Position numbers and translations under genes: made by a program | NCBI GenBank assembly: GCA_964633725.1 | Contig: CAZWHY010000013.1 | Coordinates: 12,744 to 76,743, forward strand | Length of the DNA stretch: 64,000 nt | From: Berkiella_A sp964633725 | GTDB lineage: Bacteria; Pseudomonadota; Gammaproteobacteria; Berkiellales; Berkiellaceae | Direction of reading: 5' to 3' | Shown: positions 27,623 to 37,582 of the stretch, piece by piece | Numbering within the stretch: the stretch's first letter is position 1 | Layout: every line of letters begins with the position of its first letter | The notes under the pieces: generated by a model | Seen by the model: the letters and a program-made list of their open reading frames with translations, nothing else | Told to the model about the DNA's origin: nothing | The model's database searches: none

Positions 27623-30600
27623 CTTTTGTCACCCTTAAGATATTTCTACTATCATCCCTGATCATCACCAACGTCATCTCATCCTTATTATTCATTTCTA
27701 TTTTTGCAGAGGTCGAAGGCGCATGAGCCTTTAATGCTTGATTTAAATTATTTAACTCTGTATCCAAAGACGAACTATTACTCAGTAGTGTTTCTGGATA
27801 AAGTTGTACCCTTTCAAAGAAAGAAGAGAAACAGCTGATCGTATCCGTGTCCCACAAGCTATTTTGTGCTAACTTGATGCAGTTTAAAGCATAAGATAAG
27901 CTTGCCAACATAACTGTTGACATAATGGTCAACGATACCAAAACTTCTACTAGCCCCATGCCTTTGATTTTATTTCTGCTTTTTTTCTTAAGTCTAAAAT
28001 CTCGCACTCACTAAGCTCCTTGCAACTCTTTCAACAATCGTTTTTGAGACACAGAGACTATCGTACCGAGTTTTTGAGCAAAAAGGGAAACTCTTAGCTC
28101 CTCAATTTTAAATCTTAGTAAGTTAATTTTTTGACTATTAGCCGTAATTGGCAAATTTAGGGTTTCTTTTATATCAGAAAACTCACTTTCCACTTTGTTT
28201 TGCCAGATTCTTTCTAATATTTTAATCTCTTGTGCTGATTTTTTATCTATCAGTGGATTTCGCGTGTATTTTTCCAAACGCAAAATAATCGCTTGAAGAT
28301 AAATAGGATAACGGGATAACCAGTTATAATCTGTTTGAATCAAAAATTTGTCAGTCAACAAATTTGATAATTGCTTATTAATATCTACCAGTGCATTCGC
28401 ATAAATTTTATTTTTTTGACAAGAATAACACTTTTGATAAACCACCTCATAATGCTCAACAATGGCAGTGAACACTTTCAACAAACCATTAAACGTTGAT
28501 AATAACTGTGGTTTTTGTTGTGCCAAATGCTGCTGGAATACCTTTTGTTGTCGAACATCTGATTTCCTGCTCACAAAACAGTGATAAATACTTGCCTCAA
28601 CAAGATCATCCATTGCATTGGCACCATCTGGAAAGTATTTTTTTGCCTGCTTGAAAATATTTTTATGCTTAACCTGTTTTTTCAAATACCTAATATCAGA
28701 CTGTAAATTCAGCGTGTACAGCTGACAAAGTCCTAACGCATGGTACTGTAAAGCTTGCTCTTGACTAGAAAACTGCTCTATATGCACACTATGATTACTT
28801 GCCACTAATGCTGGAAACACCGTGACATCTTTATTATGAAATATTTTTACTTGTGATTCAGGTAAATCTGGAAAATCCCATTTTGTATAGTTATCAGATT
28901 GTGTTTGTGCGTGCCCTTGAGATATGGTGGTTTGTATTTTGCCCTGTTCTTTTAATTTATCATATAACAAGTATAAGTTATCTCCCGAGACCACTAGTTT
29001 GCCATTCGAATCTAATATTTTGTAATGCCATCTTAAATACTCAGGCAAACTCCCTACTGCATCCATAAGATTTTTAGGATTAATAGATACTTTATGCTGC
29101 GTAAACAAATACTTTACCAACGCATCATAATAATTCCCTTGCCCATAATGCAAGCTATCATACAAATCATCCGTAATATTTTTGAGCGGTGGTATTTTTT
29201 GCCGGATAACTTTAGGCAGAATCTTTAAATCATATAATATCCGTTCTTTGACCCAAGCTGGGATAATCCAAGATAAGTCATGCCTTATAATATAGGGCAA
29301 AAGATCTAAATTAATACAGAGTGTTGCCCCATCATTTACGTGCCCAGGTTCGTAAGCATATTCTATGGGTACGGCAATCGTATCCACTTGCAGGGCATCA
29401 GGATAGGATTCCAACACTTGTTGTAATGTGACCTCATCTACAAAATCTGTCATGCTAAAAAACAATTTTTCCTCATCATTGTTTTTGAACCATTTTTTTA
29501 ATTGCTGAGCACTTCCGACGTTATTTTTAAGTATATTTTTATAATGATCAAATATTTTATCTTCGTTAATAAAACTTTGATAATATCGCGTACGATGTTC
29601 CAAACTCTGAATACGCCGAATTAAATCCACATTAAAAATATAAAATTTATCCACACTTTGTAATTGCTGCTCGATTAATCCATCTCGAATAAAAATATCA
29701 CTGGCGACTTGGGGATTAATATCCTCAAAAGATACTTTTTGCGAATGTATGGGTAACCCAAATAATTGAGATTTCTCTATTGCCACAACGCCTTGTTTAT
29801 CTACGTCAAAATAAGGCTCTAAATAGGATTTTTTAATCAAGTGTTGTGCTTGCGTCACTAACCACTCAGAATCAATGCGGGCAATGGTTTTCGCAAAGGT
29901 TTTAGAAGAATGGAAAATCTCCCCCGCCAGCACCCAGTTAGATGTTTTTTTAATATAACACCCTGGATGAATCATGAATTTCAATCCTCTGGCACCTAAA
30001 TACAGGTTTTTTTCATCTTTTAGCCCGATGGTATCAATAAAGCCTTTTAATAAAGCTTTGTGAATTTGAGCATAGTCTGCTGTCTTTTGATTCATACGGA
30101 GTTTGAGTTCCTCACATAAATTGCTAAGCTCTTTATGCAAATCTATCCACTCACAAATTCGAACATAGGATAAATAATTTTTCCGGCATTGTTGAACAAA
30201 TTCTTTATGCGTTAAAGATTGTTTATTCAAATGCAGCTGTTCCCATAAATTCAGATAGGCTAAAAACTCAGACTGGGGATCGATATATTGTATATGTTTT
30301 TCTCTGGCTTGCTGTCGTTTTTCATACGGCTCTTCCCTTGGATCAATAATGCTCAAAGCACTGCCAATCACCAACATTTCTGCTAGGCAGTTTTGTTTAT
30401 TCGCCTCTATTAAGACTCTGGCCAAGCGGGGTTCAATCGGCACCCGTGCCATTAAACGCCCAATATCTGTTAACTGATATTCTTCATCTACGGCTTCTAG
30501 TTGCCACAACAAGCGCAACCCATCTTTGATATATTTTTGTTCAGGTGCATCCACAAAGGGAAAATGGCTCATATCTTTAATATTAAGCGCCAATAAGTTT

Positions 30601-30868
30601 AGCAAAACTTTAGCCAAACTAGAACGCAAAATTTCAGGCTCCATGAAAGCAGGACGCAAATTAAAATCATCCTCAGTAAACAAAGCATAATATATGCCAG
30701 GCCCCACACGGCCACAACGTCCTCTGCGCTGCATGACACTCGCCTGGCTGATAGCCTCTACATCTAATCGATGCAATTTGTTTTTATAGTTATAACGATT
30801 GACTTTATGTAAACCAGAATCAATCACAAAACGTATATTGGGTACCGTAATAGACGTTTCGGCAATAT
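27224..30868. repeat. 3645-bp direct tandem duplication, copy 2
   Basis: Copy 2. The junction at 27223/27224 joins the hrpA interior (ending CGGCAATAT) to the pilW interior (starting ACGTATCC) with essentially no shared bases at the breakpoint. Confidence 0.95.
27603..28007 (-). CDS. pilV: PilV-like minor pilin (upstream copy)
   Basis: 134 residues, identical in translation to 23958-24362, with the same GTG start and AAGGAG site. It begins 3 bp after the intact hrpA stop, so hrpA and pilV were probably neighbours before the duplication. Intact; whether both copies are expressed is unknown. Confidence 0.85.
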   Translation of the reverse strand: MRDFRLKKKSRNKIKGMGLVEVLVSLTIMSTVMLASLSYALNCIKLAQNSLWDTDTISCFSSFFERVQLYPETLLSNSSSLDTELNNLNQALKAHAPSTSAKIEMNNKDEMTLVMIRDDSRNILRVTKVEAIIQ

Positions 30869-31871
30869 TGGTTGTGACAATAATTTTCCGTCCAACAATA
30901 GACTTGAATATTTGCTGCTGCTTTTGTTGGCTTAGCCTAGAATATAACGGCATAATCGTCGTATTTCTCAACTTTAACCCGTTTAATACATCAATCACTT
31001 CTCGTATTTCTTTTTCGCCACTTTGAAAGATTAAGATATCGCCAGACCCTTCTCGCAAAACTAACTTAACACAATTGGCCACTTGCCTTGCCATATCCAT
31101 TTCTTCATTGTCTTCTGCTAAAAATCTGTTCTCAACCGGATATTGCCGTCCTGATACTTCAACAATAGGCGCATCCTGAAAAAATTTTGAGAACTTTTCT
31201 AGCTGAATGGTCGCAGAAGTCACAATGATTTTCAAATCCGGTCTTTTTTGTATAATGCGTTTTAACAAACCTAATAATATATCAATATTGAGGCTTCGCT
31301 CATGTGCTTCATCAACAATAATCACTTCATAATTTAATAACAATCTATCATGTTGCGTTTCTGCCAATAACATGCCATCGGTAAGCACTTTAATGTAATT
31401 ACGTTCATGACTTCTATCTTGGAAGCGAATTTTATAACCGACCGCATCCCCTAAAGACGTATTCAGCTCTTGCGTCACCCGCTTAGCAATGGATACAGCC
31501 GCAATGCGTCTAGGCTGAGTATGGCCAATAAAGCCTTTTATACCCAATCCCGCCTCTAAACATATTTTCCCTAATTGGGTACTTTTACCCGAACCCGTCT
31601 CACCCGCAATAATCACAACCTGGTTAGACTTTAATAAATCTAAGATATTTTCTTTTTGCGCTAATATCGGCAATGGTGGATAATTTAACTTTGGCCTGTT
31701 GTTTTGTTTATTTGTGATTTTGAGTTGCGCTTTTTCAAGCTGGGATTTTAATTTTTGTGTGGCGCGATCTTTTTGCTCATCAGACTTTAGATAAGATATA
31801 TTTTTAAACTGTTTCAATAATCGCAGCTGATCAATATAACGACATTCGCGTATTTGCTTCTCCATATTCAT
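28011..31871 (-). CDS. hrpA: ATP-dependent RNA helicase HrpA (DEAH family)
   Basis: About 1286 residues, close to the usual 1300 for HrpA. Motifs: Walker A GETGSGKST, DEAH in DEAHERSLN, SAT, and RRGRCGR for motif VI, then HA2 and OB-fold regions and the long HrpA-specific C-terminal domain. HrpA acts in RNA metabolism and rescue of stalled ribosomes. I place the start at ATG 31871, just after the M61 stop; an ATG at 31898 overlaps that gene. It is the intact copy; its 3' part is repeated downstream. Confidence 0.93.
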   Translation of the reverse strand: MNMEKQIRECRYIDQLRLLKQFKNISYLKSDEQKDRATQKLKSQLEKAQLKITNKQNNRPKLNYPPLPILAQKENILDLLKSNQVVIIAGETGSGKSTQLGKICLEAGLGIKGFIGHTQPRRIAAVSIAKRVTQELNTSLGDAVGYKIRFQDRSHERNYIKVLTDGMLLAETQHDRLLLNYEVIIVDEAHERSLNIDILLGLLKRIIQKRPDLKIIVTSATIQLEKFSKFFQDAPIVEVSGRQYPVENRFLAEDNEEMDMARQVANCVKLVLREGSGDILIFQSGEKEIREVIDVLNGLKLRNTTIMPLYSRLSQQKQQQIFKSIVGRKIIVTTNIAETSITVPNIRFVIDSGLHKVNRYNYKNKLHRLDVEAISQASVMQRRGRCGRVGPGIYYALFTEDDFNLRPAFMEPEILRSSLAKVLLNLLALNIKDMSHFPFVDAPEQKYIKDGLRLLWQLEAVDEEYQLTDIGRLMARVPIEPRLARVLIEANKQNCLAEMLVIGSALSIIDPREEPYEKRQQAREKHIQYIDPQSEFLAYLNLWEQLHLNKQSLTHKEFVQQCRKNYLSYVRICEWIDLHKELSNLCEELKLRMNQKTADYAQIHKALLKGFIDTIGLKDEKNLYLGARGLKFMIHPGCYIKKTSNWVLAGEIFHSSKTFAKTIARIDSEWLVTQAQHLIKKSYLEPYFDVDKQGVVAIEKSQLFGLPIHSQKVSFEDINPQVASDIFIRDGLIEQQLQSVDKFYIFNVDLIRRIQSLEHRTRYYQSFINEDKIFDHYKNILKNNVGSAQQLKKWFKNNDEEKLFFSMTDFVDEVTLQQVLESYPDALQVDTIAVPIEYAYEPGHVNDGATLCINLDLLPYIIRHDLSWIIPAWVKERILYDLKILPKVIRQKIPPLKNITDDLYDSLHYGQGNYYDALVKYLFTQHKVSINPKNLMDAVGSLPEYLRWHYKILDSNGKLVVSGDNLYLLYDKLKEQGKIQTTISQGHAQTQSDNYTKWDFPDLPESQVKIFHNKDVTVFPALVASNHSVHIEQFSSQEQALQYHALGLCQLYTLNLQSDIRYLKKQVKHKNIFKQAKKYFPDGANAMDDLVEASIYHCFVSRKSDVRQQKVFQQHLAQQKPQLLSTFNGLLKVFTAIVEHYEVVYQKCYSCQKNKIYANALVDINKQLSNLLTDKFLIQTDYNWLSRYPIYLQAIILRLEKYTRNPLIDKKSAQEIKILERIWQNKVESEFSDIKETLNLPITANSQKINLLRFKIEELRVSLFAQKLGTIVSVSQKRLLKELQGA

Positions 31872-31873
31872 TA

Positions 31874-33688
31874 TTAGTTTATAGAACCCGTTAACCAATC
31901 ATCAATTATTTTATTTTGTGTTTCAGTATTATCTGTGGCACGCTGAATACCCGCAACATCCAATTCTGGCTCACCTAATATCACATCTATTGTTTTTAAA
32001 ATATTTTCTCTAAATAATGTGACTTTCACTTTTTGTCCAATTTTGAGTCGCTTTGTAATCGCATCATAAGATTTCGCGGTTGCTTTAATCTTATTAATAG
32101 CAATTACTTCATCTTTTGCAGAAATACCATATTGGATAGCTGCCCCCCCATAAAATACACTGAGCACTTTCACTTTGTCGCTTGATTTTTCCAGCTGCCA
32201 ACCAAAAACTCCTTGATTGTCTATAGGGGGTGTGGCTTCGGGATAAAAACTGCCGACCTGTAATCTTGGCTTATAGTCTAAAGCCAAACCAAATTGCGTA
32301 AATATTTTTTCTATGGGCAAATCAACCACACCATAAATAGCCTCTTGAATAAACTGTGGATTAATCCCCATTTCAACCAAAATATTATGTATGGCATTAT
32401 CAGTCAAACCTACTTTGATTTTTCCGAAATTTTGCCATAACGTTCTCATCACATCATCCAAAGATTGCTTATGATCAGAGGCAAGACGAATCATCATGTC
32501 CATCAAACAAGCGACCACTGCGCCTTTAACATAATAGCTGACGCCTTGGTTGGCTGAGTTCTCATTAGGAAAATAAAATTTTGTCCAAGCATCAAAACTA
32601 GAATCTACCAAACTCTGCACATGCCGACCGGGTCCTCGCATCACCCGAGTTATATTTTTAGCTAAAATATTGAAATAATCTTCTTGTAATATTGTACCCG
32701 AACGTGCCAGGCCTAAATCATCGTAATAAGAGGTAAAACCTTCAAACACCCATAATAACCGCGTATGACTAGGTTGATTCAGATCATACGGCATAAAGAC
32801 ATCCGGCTTGATACGTTTCACATTCCAAGCATGAAAATATTCATGACTGAATAAACCTAATAATAATTGATAATGTTTTGAATCATTTGGTGTATCAATT
32901 GATGTATCCATTGGTGCCTCAATCGGCATACACTGTGTTGCCGCAATTAAAGCGGTTGAATCACTATGCTCTAACCCACCATAGCCATCATCTAATAAAT
33001 GTAGCAAAAATAAATAAGAGTCAAAAGGCACTTTGTCTGCAAACAAATCACATTGTGTTTGACATATTTTTTGCACATCCGATTTGAGTTTTGCAAAATC
33101 GCCTAATACAGTGCCTGTCAATGCAATGGTATGACCTATATTATTTACTTCAAAATCAAGTAACGTCATCTCTCCAATCGTAATAGGACAATCCAATAGT
33201 CTCTCATAATTTTTGGCAGTATAAGATCCCCAGCCCCACTTTTTGGCGGATTTGGGTTCTAATTGCGTAGCAATTTGGAAAGATTTTTGTTTACCCTCTG
33301 GCTCTAGGTTTAGCTCTATGGTTTGCTCTTGCAATCCCTCTAACGCCATAAATACCGTACTACCATTGATGAAAACTCTATCACTATCGATAAAACAGCC
33401 CCTAACAGATTGATCAAAAGCATACACTTGATATTCTATCTCTAATGCTTCTGCTGCATCACATACCCACGTATTGTTATTAACTTTTTCAATTGATATG
33501 TTTTTTTGGGTTGCACAGTCTTTTGCGGATATTTGTACAATATGCTTGGCATAATCACGAATACAATAACTACCAGGTGTCCAGCAAGGCAACGTAACGA
33601 TCTGTCCCTTAGGCGTGGGTTTTGTGATTTGTAATTTAATAAATAACAGATGCTTATGAGTATCAAAATTGAGTATATAACGAATCAT
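31874..33688 (-). CDS. M61-family aminopeptidase with PDZ domain
   Basis: 604 residues. An N-terminal beta domain precedes the gluzincin motif HEYFHAWN (H282, E283, H286) with a third ligand E316 in VFEGFTSYY, and a C-terminal PDZ-like domain lies at about 500-580. M61 enzymes are zinc glycyl/acidic aminopeptidases; there is no signal peptide, so a cytoplasmic location is expected. The ATG overlaps the glpK stop (ATGA), so it is translationally coupled to glycerol kinase. Confidence 0.88.
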   Translation of the reverse strand: MIRYILNFDTHKHLLFIKLQITKPTPKGQIVTLPCWTPGSYCIRDYAKHIVQISAKDCATQKNISIEKVNNNTWVCDAAEALEIEYQVYAFDQSVRGCFIDSDRVFINGSTVFMALEGLQEQTIELNLEPEGKQKSFQIATQLEPKSAKKWGWGSYTAKNYERLLDCPITIGEMTLLDFEVNNIGHTIALTGTVLGDFAKLKSDVQKICQTQCDLFADKVPFDSYLFLLHLLDDGYGGLEHSDSTALIAATQCMPIEAPMDTSIDTPNDSKHYQLLLGLFSHEYFHAWNVKRIKPDVFMPYDLNQPSHTRLLWVFEGFTSYYDDLGLARSGTILQEDYFNILAKNITRVMRGPGRHVQSLVDSSFDAWTKFYFPNENSANQGVSYYVKGAVVACLMDMMIRLASDHKQSLDDVMRTLWQNFGKIKVGLTDNAIHNILVEMGINPQFIQEAIYGVVDLPIEKIFTQFGLALDYKPRLQVGSFYPEATPPIDNQGVFGWQLEKSSDKVKVLSVFYGGAAIQYGISAKDEVIAINKIKATAKSYDAITKRLKIGQKVKVTLFRENILKTIDVILGEPELDVAGIQRATDNTETQNKIIDDWLTGSIN

Positions 33689-35172
33689 GCTTTAATCTTC
33701 TCTACGTGTTGTAACCATTGTTCATAACGGTGATTGGCTTGCTCAAATGTTTGTTGTGGTTGATATATCTTAGTTGTTTGGCACAAGGTTATTGCCTGTT
33801 CAAGATCAGAAAATAAGCCACATTGTACACCCGCTAATAAAAACACCCCAAAGGCTGTTGCTTCAGCCGATTGAGATACATGAATATTGATACTCAAACA
33901 GCTTGATAACGCTTGCACAAAAGTGGTGTTGGTCACCATGCCCCCATCCACTTTCAAAAATTCTATTGGGTTTTGGCAATCTTTGTTAAGCGCTTCAATT
34001 AAATCTCGTGTTTGATAACACACACCCTGCAATCCGGCTTTGATAATATGACCTAAATGTGTGCCTTGGGTAAGGCCAAATATTGCCCCCTTCGCTTTGG
34101 GATCCCAAAAAGGTGCGCCCAATCCACTTAACGCAGGTACAAAAAATAGTTCCTCAGATAGCTCTACATTTTGGATTATTTTTTCTATTTCAACTTCATC
34201 TTTAAATAAAGATAACGACTCTTTCATCCATTTGAATAAAGCGCCAGCAATAAAAATACTACCTTCTAATGCATAATTTACATTATCCCTTATTTGATAT
34301 GCAACAGTGGATAATAATTTATTTTTTGAAATAATACAGTCTGCACCTGTATTCAGTAATACAAAACAGCCTGTACCATATGTCGCTTTTAATTGGTTTT
34401 TATGAATGCAGCCCTGCCCAACACTAGCGGACTGTTGATCCCCCATCACCGCTAATATAGGTAATTCCGTGCCTAGTATTTCTGTCCTGAGCATTCCAAA
34501 ATCTGCGCAGTTTTGTTTAACCTCTGGCAACATGACTTTAGGTATCTGAAACAAATCCAATAATGTGGCATCCCAATCTAAATCATGGATATTAAATAAT
34601 AAAGTTCTGGAGGCATTCGTCACATCTGTCAGGTGAGGCTGATCTTTGACCAAATGCCAAATAAGAAAACTATCTATTGTGCCAAAACATAATTCACCAT
34701 TTTCTGCTCTTTGACGTGCACCGGGTACAAAGTCTAATATCCAGCTAATTTTGGTTGCTGAAAAATAAGGATCAAGTAATAATCCTGTTTTTTGTTGTAT
34801 CTCTTGCCCTAATATAGCAGATGATTGTTTTAAGTTATTGCACTGGGCTATCGTACGCTTATCTTGCCAAACAATCGCAGGATATATGCATTCTCCTGTT
34901 TGGCGCTCCCACACTAACGTCGTTTCTCGCTGATTGGTGATCCCAATCCCTAAAATTTGATTGGTCTGTATTTGTGTTTGTGCTAAAATTTGACGCAGTA
35001 CAGACTCTGCAGAGGCTAAAATTTCTTTGGGATCTTGTTCTACCCATCCATCTTCAGGAAAGAATAATTTAATCTTCTCACTAGCAACCCCCAGCTTTTG
35101 TCCTTTTGCATTATACAAAAGGGCTCGGGTACTGCTGGTTCCTTGATCTAATGATATTAAGTATTCTGACAT
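33685..35172 (-). CDS. glpK: Glycerol kinase
   Basis: 495 residues, the standard GlpK length. FGGY-kinase signatures: LDQGTSSTRALL at the N-terminus, ITNQRET, and the C-terminal LKVDGGMVTN ATP-binding loop. It phosphorylates glycerol to sn-glycerol 3-phosphate, which is the substrate of the divergently encoded GlpD. No glycerol facilitator glpF is seen in the window. Confidence 0.95.
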   Translation of the reverse strand: MSEYLISLDQGTSSTRALLYNAKGQKLGVASEKIKLFFPEDGWVEQDPKEILASAESVLRQILAQTQIQTNQILGIGITNQRETTLVWERQTGECIYPAIVWQDKRTIAQCNNLKQSSAILGQEIQQKTGLLLDPYFSATKISWILDFVPGARQRAENGELCFGTIDSFLIWHLVKDQPHLTDVTNASRTLLFNIHDLDWDATLLDLFQIPKVMLPEVKQNCADFGMLRTEILGTELPILAVMGDQQSASVGQGCIHKNQLKATYGTGCFVLLNTGADCIISKNKLLSTVAYQIRDNVNYALEGSIFIAGALFKWMKESLSLFKDEVEIEKIIQNVELSEELFFVPALSGLGAPFWDPKAKGAIFGLTQGTHLGHIIKAGLQGVCYQTRDLIEALNKDCQNPIEFLKVDGGMVTNTTFVQALSSCLSINIHVSQSAEATAFGVFLLAGVQCGLFSDLEQAITLCQTTKIYQPQQTFEQANHRYEQWLQHVEKIKA

Positions 35173-35293
35173 ATTTCTCGCCTATATGATGTCTAGGAGG
35201 TTGTCCTTGAAGTTTCACACAAAAGCTATTCCAATCACTGCCAGAGATTATATACTACTAGTAATAATATTACGTTTCTAAGGAAAGATAACC
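35173..35293. promoter_or_regulatory. Divergent glpK-glpD promoter region
   Basis: 121 bp between divergent starts. For glpD, TTCCAA (35229-35234) and TATACT (35251-35256) with a 16-base spacer are a plausible -35/-10 pair. No clear GlpR operator can be assigned. Confidence 0.4.
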
Positions 35294-36823
35294 GTGATTT
35301 ATGATATCGCAATAATAGGTGGTGGCATCAATGGTGTGGGCATAGCATTGGAGGCAGCCAGTCGAGGGTTATCTGTATTACTTTGTGAGCAACACGATCT
35401 AGCAAACGGTACATCCTCCAGAAGCTCTAAGTTAGCTCACGGAGGTTTACGCTATTTAGAACACTCTGCATTTGGCTTAGTCAAAGAATCATTACGAGAA
35501 AGAGATTATTTAATTCAAAATGCGCCCCATTTAGTGCAACCTATCCCATTTATTATCCCTATTGATAAAAAATGCCGCTCTGAGTTTATGCTCAAAATAG
35601 GTTTGCTATGCTACGACATACTAAATTTCAGGGGCAAAACCAAGCGCTCCCACACTGTTTTATTTGATGCCAATGATGCCATGAACCCTATCAAACGTTC
35701 CATTAAAAAAGGGATGGCATATTATGATTGCACACTGGATGATGCACGATTAGTCATATCGATTGCACGTCAAGCCCAAAATATGGGCGCACATATTCTA
35801 ACCCATACAGCGTTACTAGATTCACATTATACAGATAATAATGTTTGGACACTCAACCTCAAAAGCGAGGGCGCCACAACACTCCTACATCATCAAGCAA
35901 AAGTATTAGTCAATGCAACAGGTCCATGGCTCAAGAATACGTTGAATCAATCTATTCCCGTAAAATCACAGTACCAATTAAGACAAGTCAAAGGCAGCCA
36001 TATTTTACTGCCCAAATTATATACAGAACATTGCGCTTATCTATTACAACATTTAGACAATCGGGTTATTTTTACCATTCCCTATTGTGAACAATTCACA
36101 CTCATTGGTACAACAGATTTCCCACATGCAGGCGATGCCGCTGATGCGGATATTACTCAGGTTGAAATTGATTATTTAATGCAAGCCGTGAATCATTATT
36201 TTCACCACCCTATTAAACAACAAGATATTGCCGCCACTTGGTCTGGCGTAAGGGCCTTATGGGATGATGACGCCGTTAATTTAGCCAGCATCACCAGAGA
36301 ATCTAAAATTGAAACCATACGCTCTGACAATCATCCACCGATTGTAAATATTTTTGGCGGAAAACTAACAACTTATAGAAGCCTATCTGAAAAAGTGATT
36401 GATGCGCTCAAAAATGACTTACCACAAACGCAACTCAGCGTATCTAAAGATTTAAAATTACCAGGTGCTTTTACAGAAAAATCATTGTCTGACTTCATAG
36501 CACAGCTGGCCATAAAATACACCTGGTTACCTGCGTCCATCTTAAGACGTATGGCAAAAAGCTATGGCACCATTACCCACGATATTTTATTAGGTTGTGA
36601 GAAAACTGAAGATTTAGGTATAAATTTTGGACATGGCCTACATGAAAAAGAAGTACAATATCTTGTTGGAAAAGAATGGGCTTGTAGTGCTGAAGATATT
36701 TTATGGCGCAGAACGAAATTAGGTTTGTTTTTTGAAAAACAGCAAGCAGAAACATTAGAAAAATATCTAAAAAAAAGAGTATCAGATGTTTTGGTATTTA
36801 ATGAGGCCATCGCGAAACACTAA
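35294..36823 (+). CDS. glpD: Aerobic glycerol-3-phosphate dehydrogenase
   Basis: 509 residues, starting at GTG 35294 with AAGGAAAG 8 bases upstream. FAD-binding IIGGGINGVG at the N-terminus and the FAD-dependent GlpD signature (SSRSSKLAHGGLRYLE). It oxidises glycerol 3-phosphate to dihydroxyacetone phosphate at the inner membrane and feeds electrons to quinone. With glpK it makes a complete glycerol entry route. Its 3' end overlaps the convergent amidotransferase gene by 42 bp. Confidence 0.95.
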   Translation: MIYDIAIIGGGINGVGIALEAASRGLSVLLCEQHDLANGTSSRSSKLAHGGLRYLEHSAFGLVKESLRERDYLIQNAPHLVQPIPFIIPIDKKCRSEFMLKIGLLCYDILNFRGKTKRSHTVLFDANDAMNPIKRSIKKGMAYYDCTLDDARLVISIARQAQNMGAHILTHTALLDSHYTDNNVWTLNLKSEGATTLLHHQAKVLVNATGPWLKNTLNQSIPVKSQYQLRQVKGSHILLPKLYTEHCAYLLQHLDNRVIFTIPYCEQFTLIGTTDFPHAGDAADADITQVEIDYLMQAVNHYFHHPIKQQDIAATWSGVRALWDDDAVNLASITRESKIETIRSDNHPPIVNIFGGKLTTYRSLSEKVIDALKNDLPQTQLSVSKDLKLPGAFTEKSLSDFIAQLAIKYTWLPASILRRMAKSYGTITHDILLGCEKTEDLGINFGHGLHEKEVQYLVGKEWACSAEDILWRRTKLGLFFEKQQAETLEKYLKKRVSDVLVFNEAIAKH

Positions 36824-37561
36824 AAACTCTCCCTTTTGAGCTTTGTTCCAAACCTCATTATGGGTCAGCGGCTGTGTGGCAATAATTGAAATAATATCAT
36901 TGTCACCAGAAACATCGCTAAAATCAATCTCCACGTCCTCATCCACTAACCTCGCATGCCCAAAAGGTGCTTTTCGGGTAAGCCAAACTAATTTAGTCGA
37001 ACAGTGCGCATATAAATACTTAGAATCAGATAGTAGAAAATTAAACACGCCAAACTGACTAATTTCTTCGGACAAAGACTCGATATACTTCCATAACTGA
37101 GCATCGCTTTTAGGAGGGGTTGGAAATCTAGCATTAATTTTCTCTAACATCCAGCAATAAACATGCTCACTGTCTGTCGTACCAATAGGAAGGAATTTTT
37201 TAAGCTTTAATATTTTTTTCACACCTTTGAGCTGGCCATTGTGTGCAAAACACCAGTAGCGTCCCCACAATATTTTTACAAATGGATGTGTGTTTTCTAA
37301 ACAAACTCGCCCACGATTGGCCTTTCGAATATGACATAATACTTTTGTACTGTGAATAGGATAATCTCTGATAAATTCTGCTATTTCAGAGTGTGCACTG
37401 GGATCGGGATCGTGGAACACACGACAACCTTTGCCCTCATAAAAGGCAATCCCCCACCCATCTTGATGGGTTCCTGTTTTACCGCCTCTTTGCATCAAGC
37501 CACTAAAACTAAAACAAATATCCGTTGGGACGTTTGCACTCATCCCAAACAATTCACACAT
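36782..37561 (-). CDS. Class II glutamine amidotransferase (YafJ-like)
   Basis: 259 residues starting MCELFG, so Cys2 becomes the N-terminal nucleophile after Met removal. GATase type 2 features include QRGGKTGTHQDGWG and FAHNGQL. YafJ-like proteins are stand-alone amidotransferase domains of uncertain physiological substrate. It converges on glpD with a 42-bp overlap of coding ends, and starts 21 bp after the ABC permease stop, so it could be the last gene of that operon. Confidence 0.9.
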   Translation of the reverse strand: MCELFGMSANVPTDICFSFSGLMQRGGKTGTHQDGWGIAFYEGKGCRVFHDPDPSAHSEIAEFIRDYPIHSTKVLCHIRKANRGRVCLENTHPFVKILWGRYWCFAHNGQLKGVKKILKLKKFLPIGTTDSEHVYCWMLEKINARFPTPPKSDAQLWKYIESLSEEISQFGVFNFLLSDSKYLYAHCSTKLVWLTRKAPFGHARLVDEDVEIDFSDVSGDNDIISIIATQPLTHNEVWNKAQKGEFLVFRDGLIKYQNI

Positions 37562-37582
37562 GTTAAACGCCTCCCCATGTTT

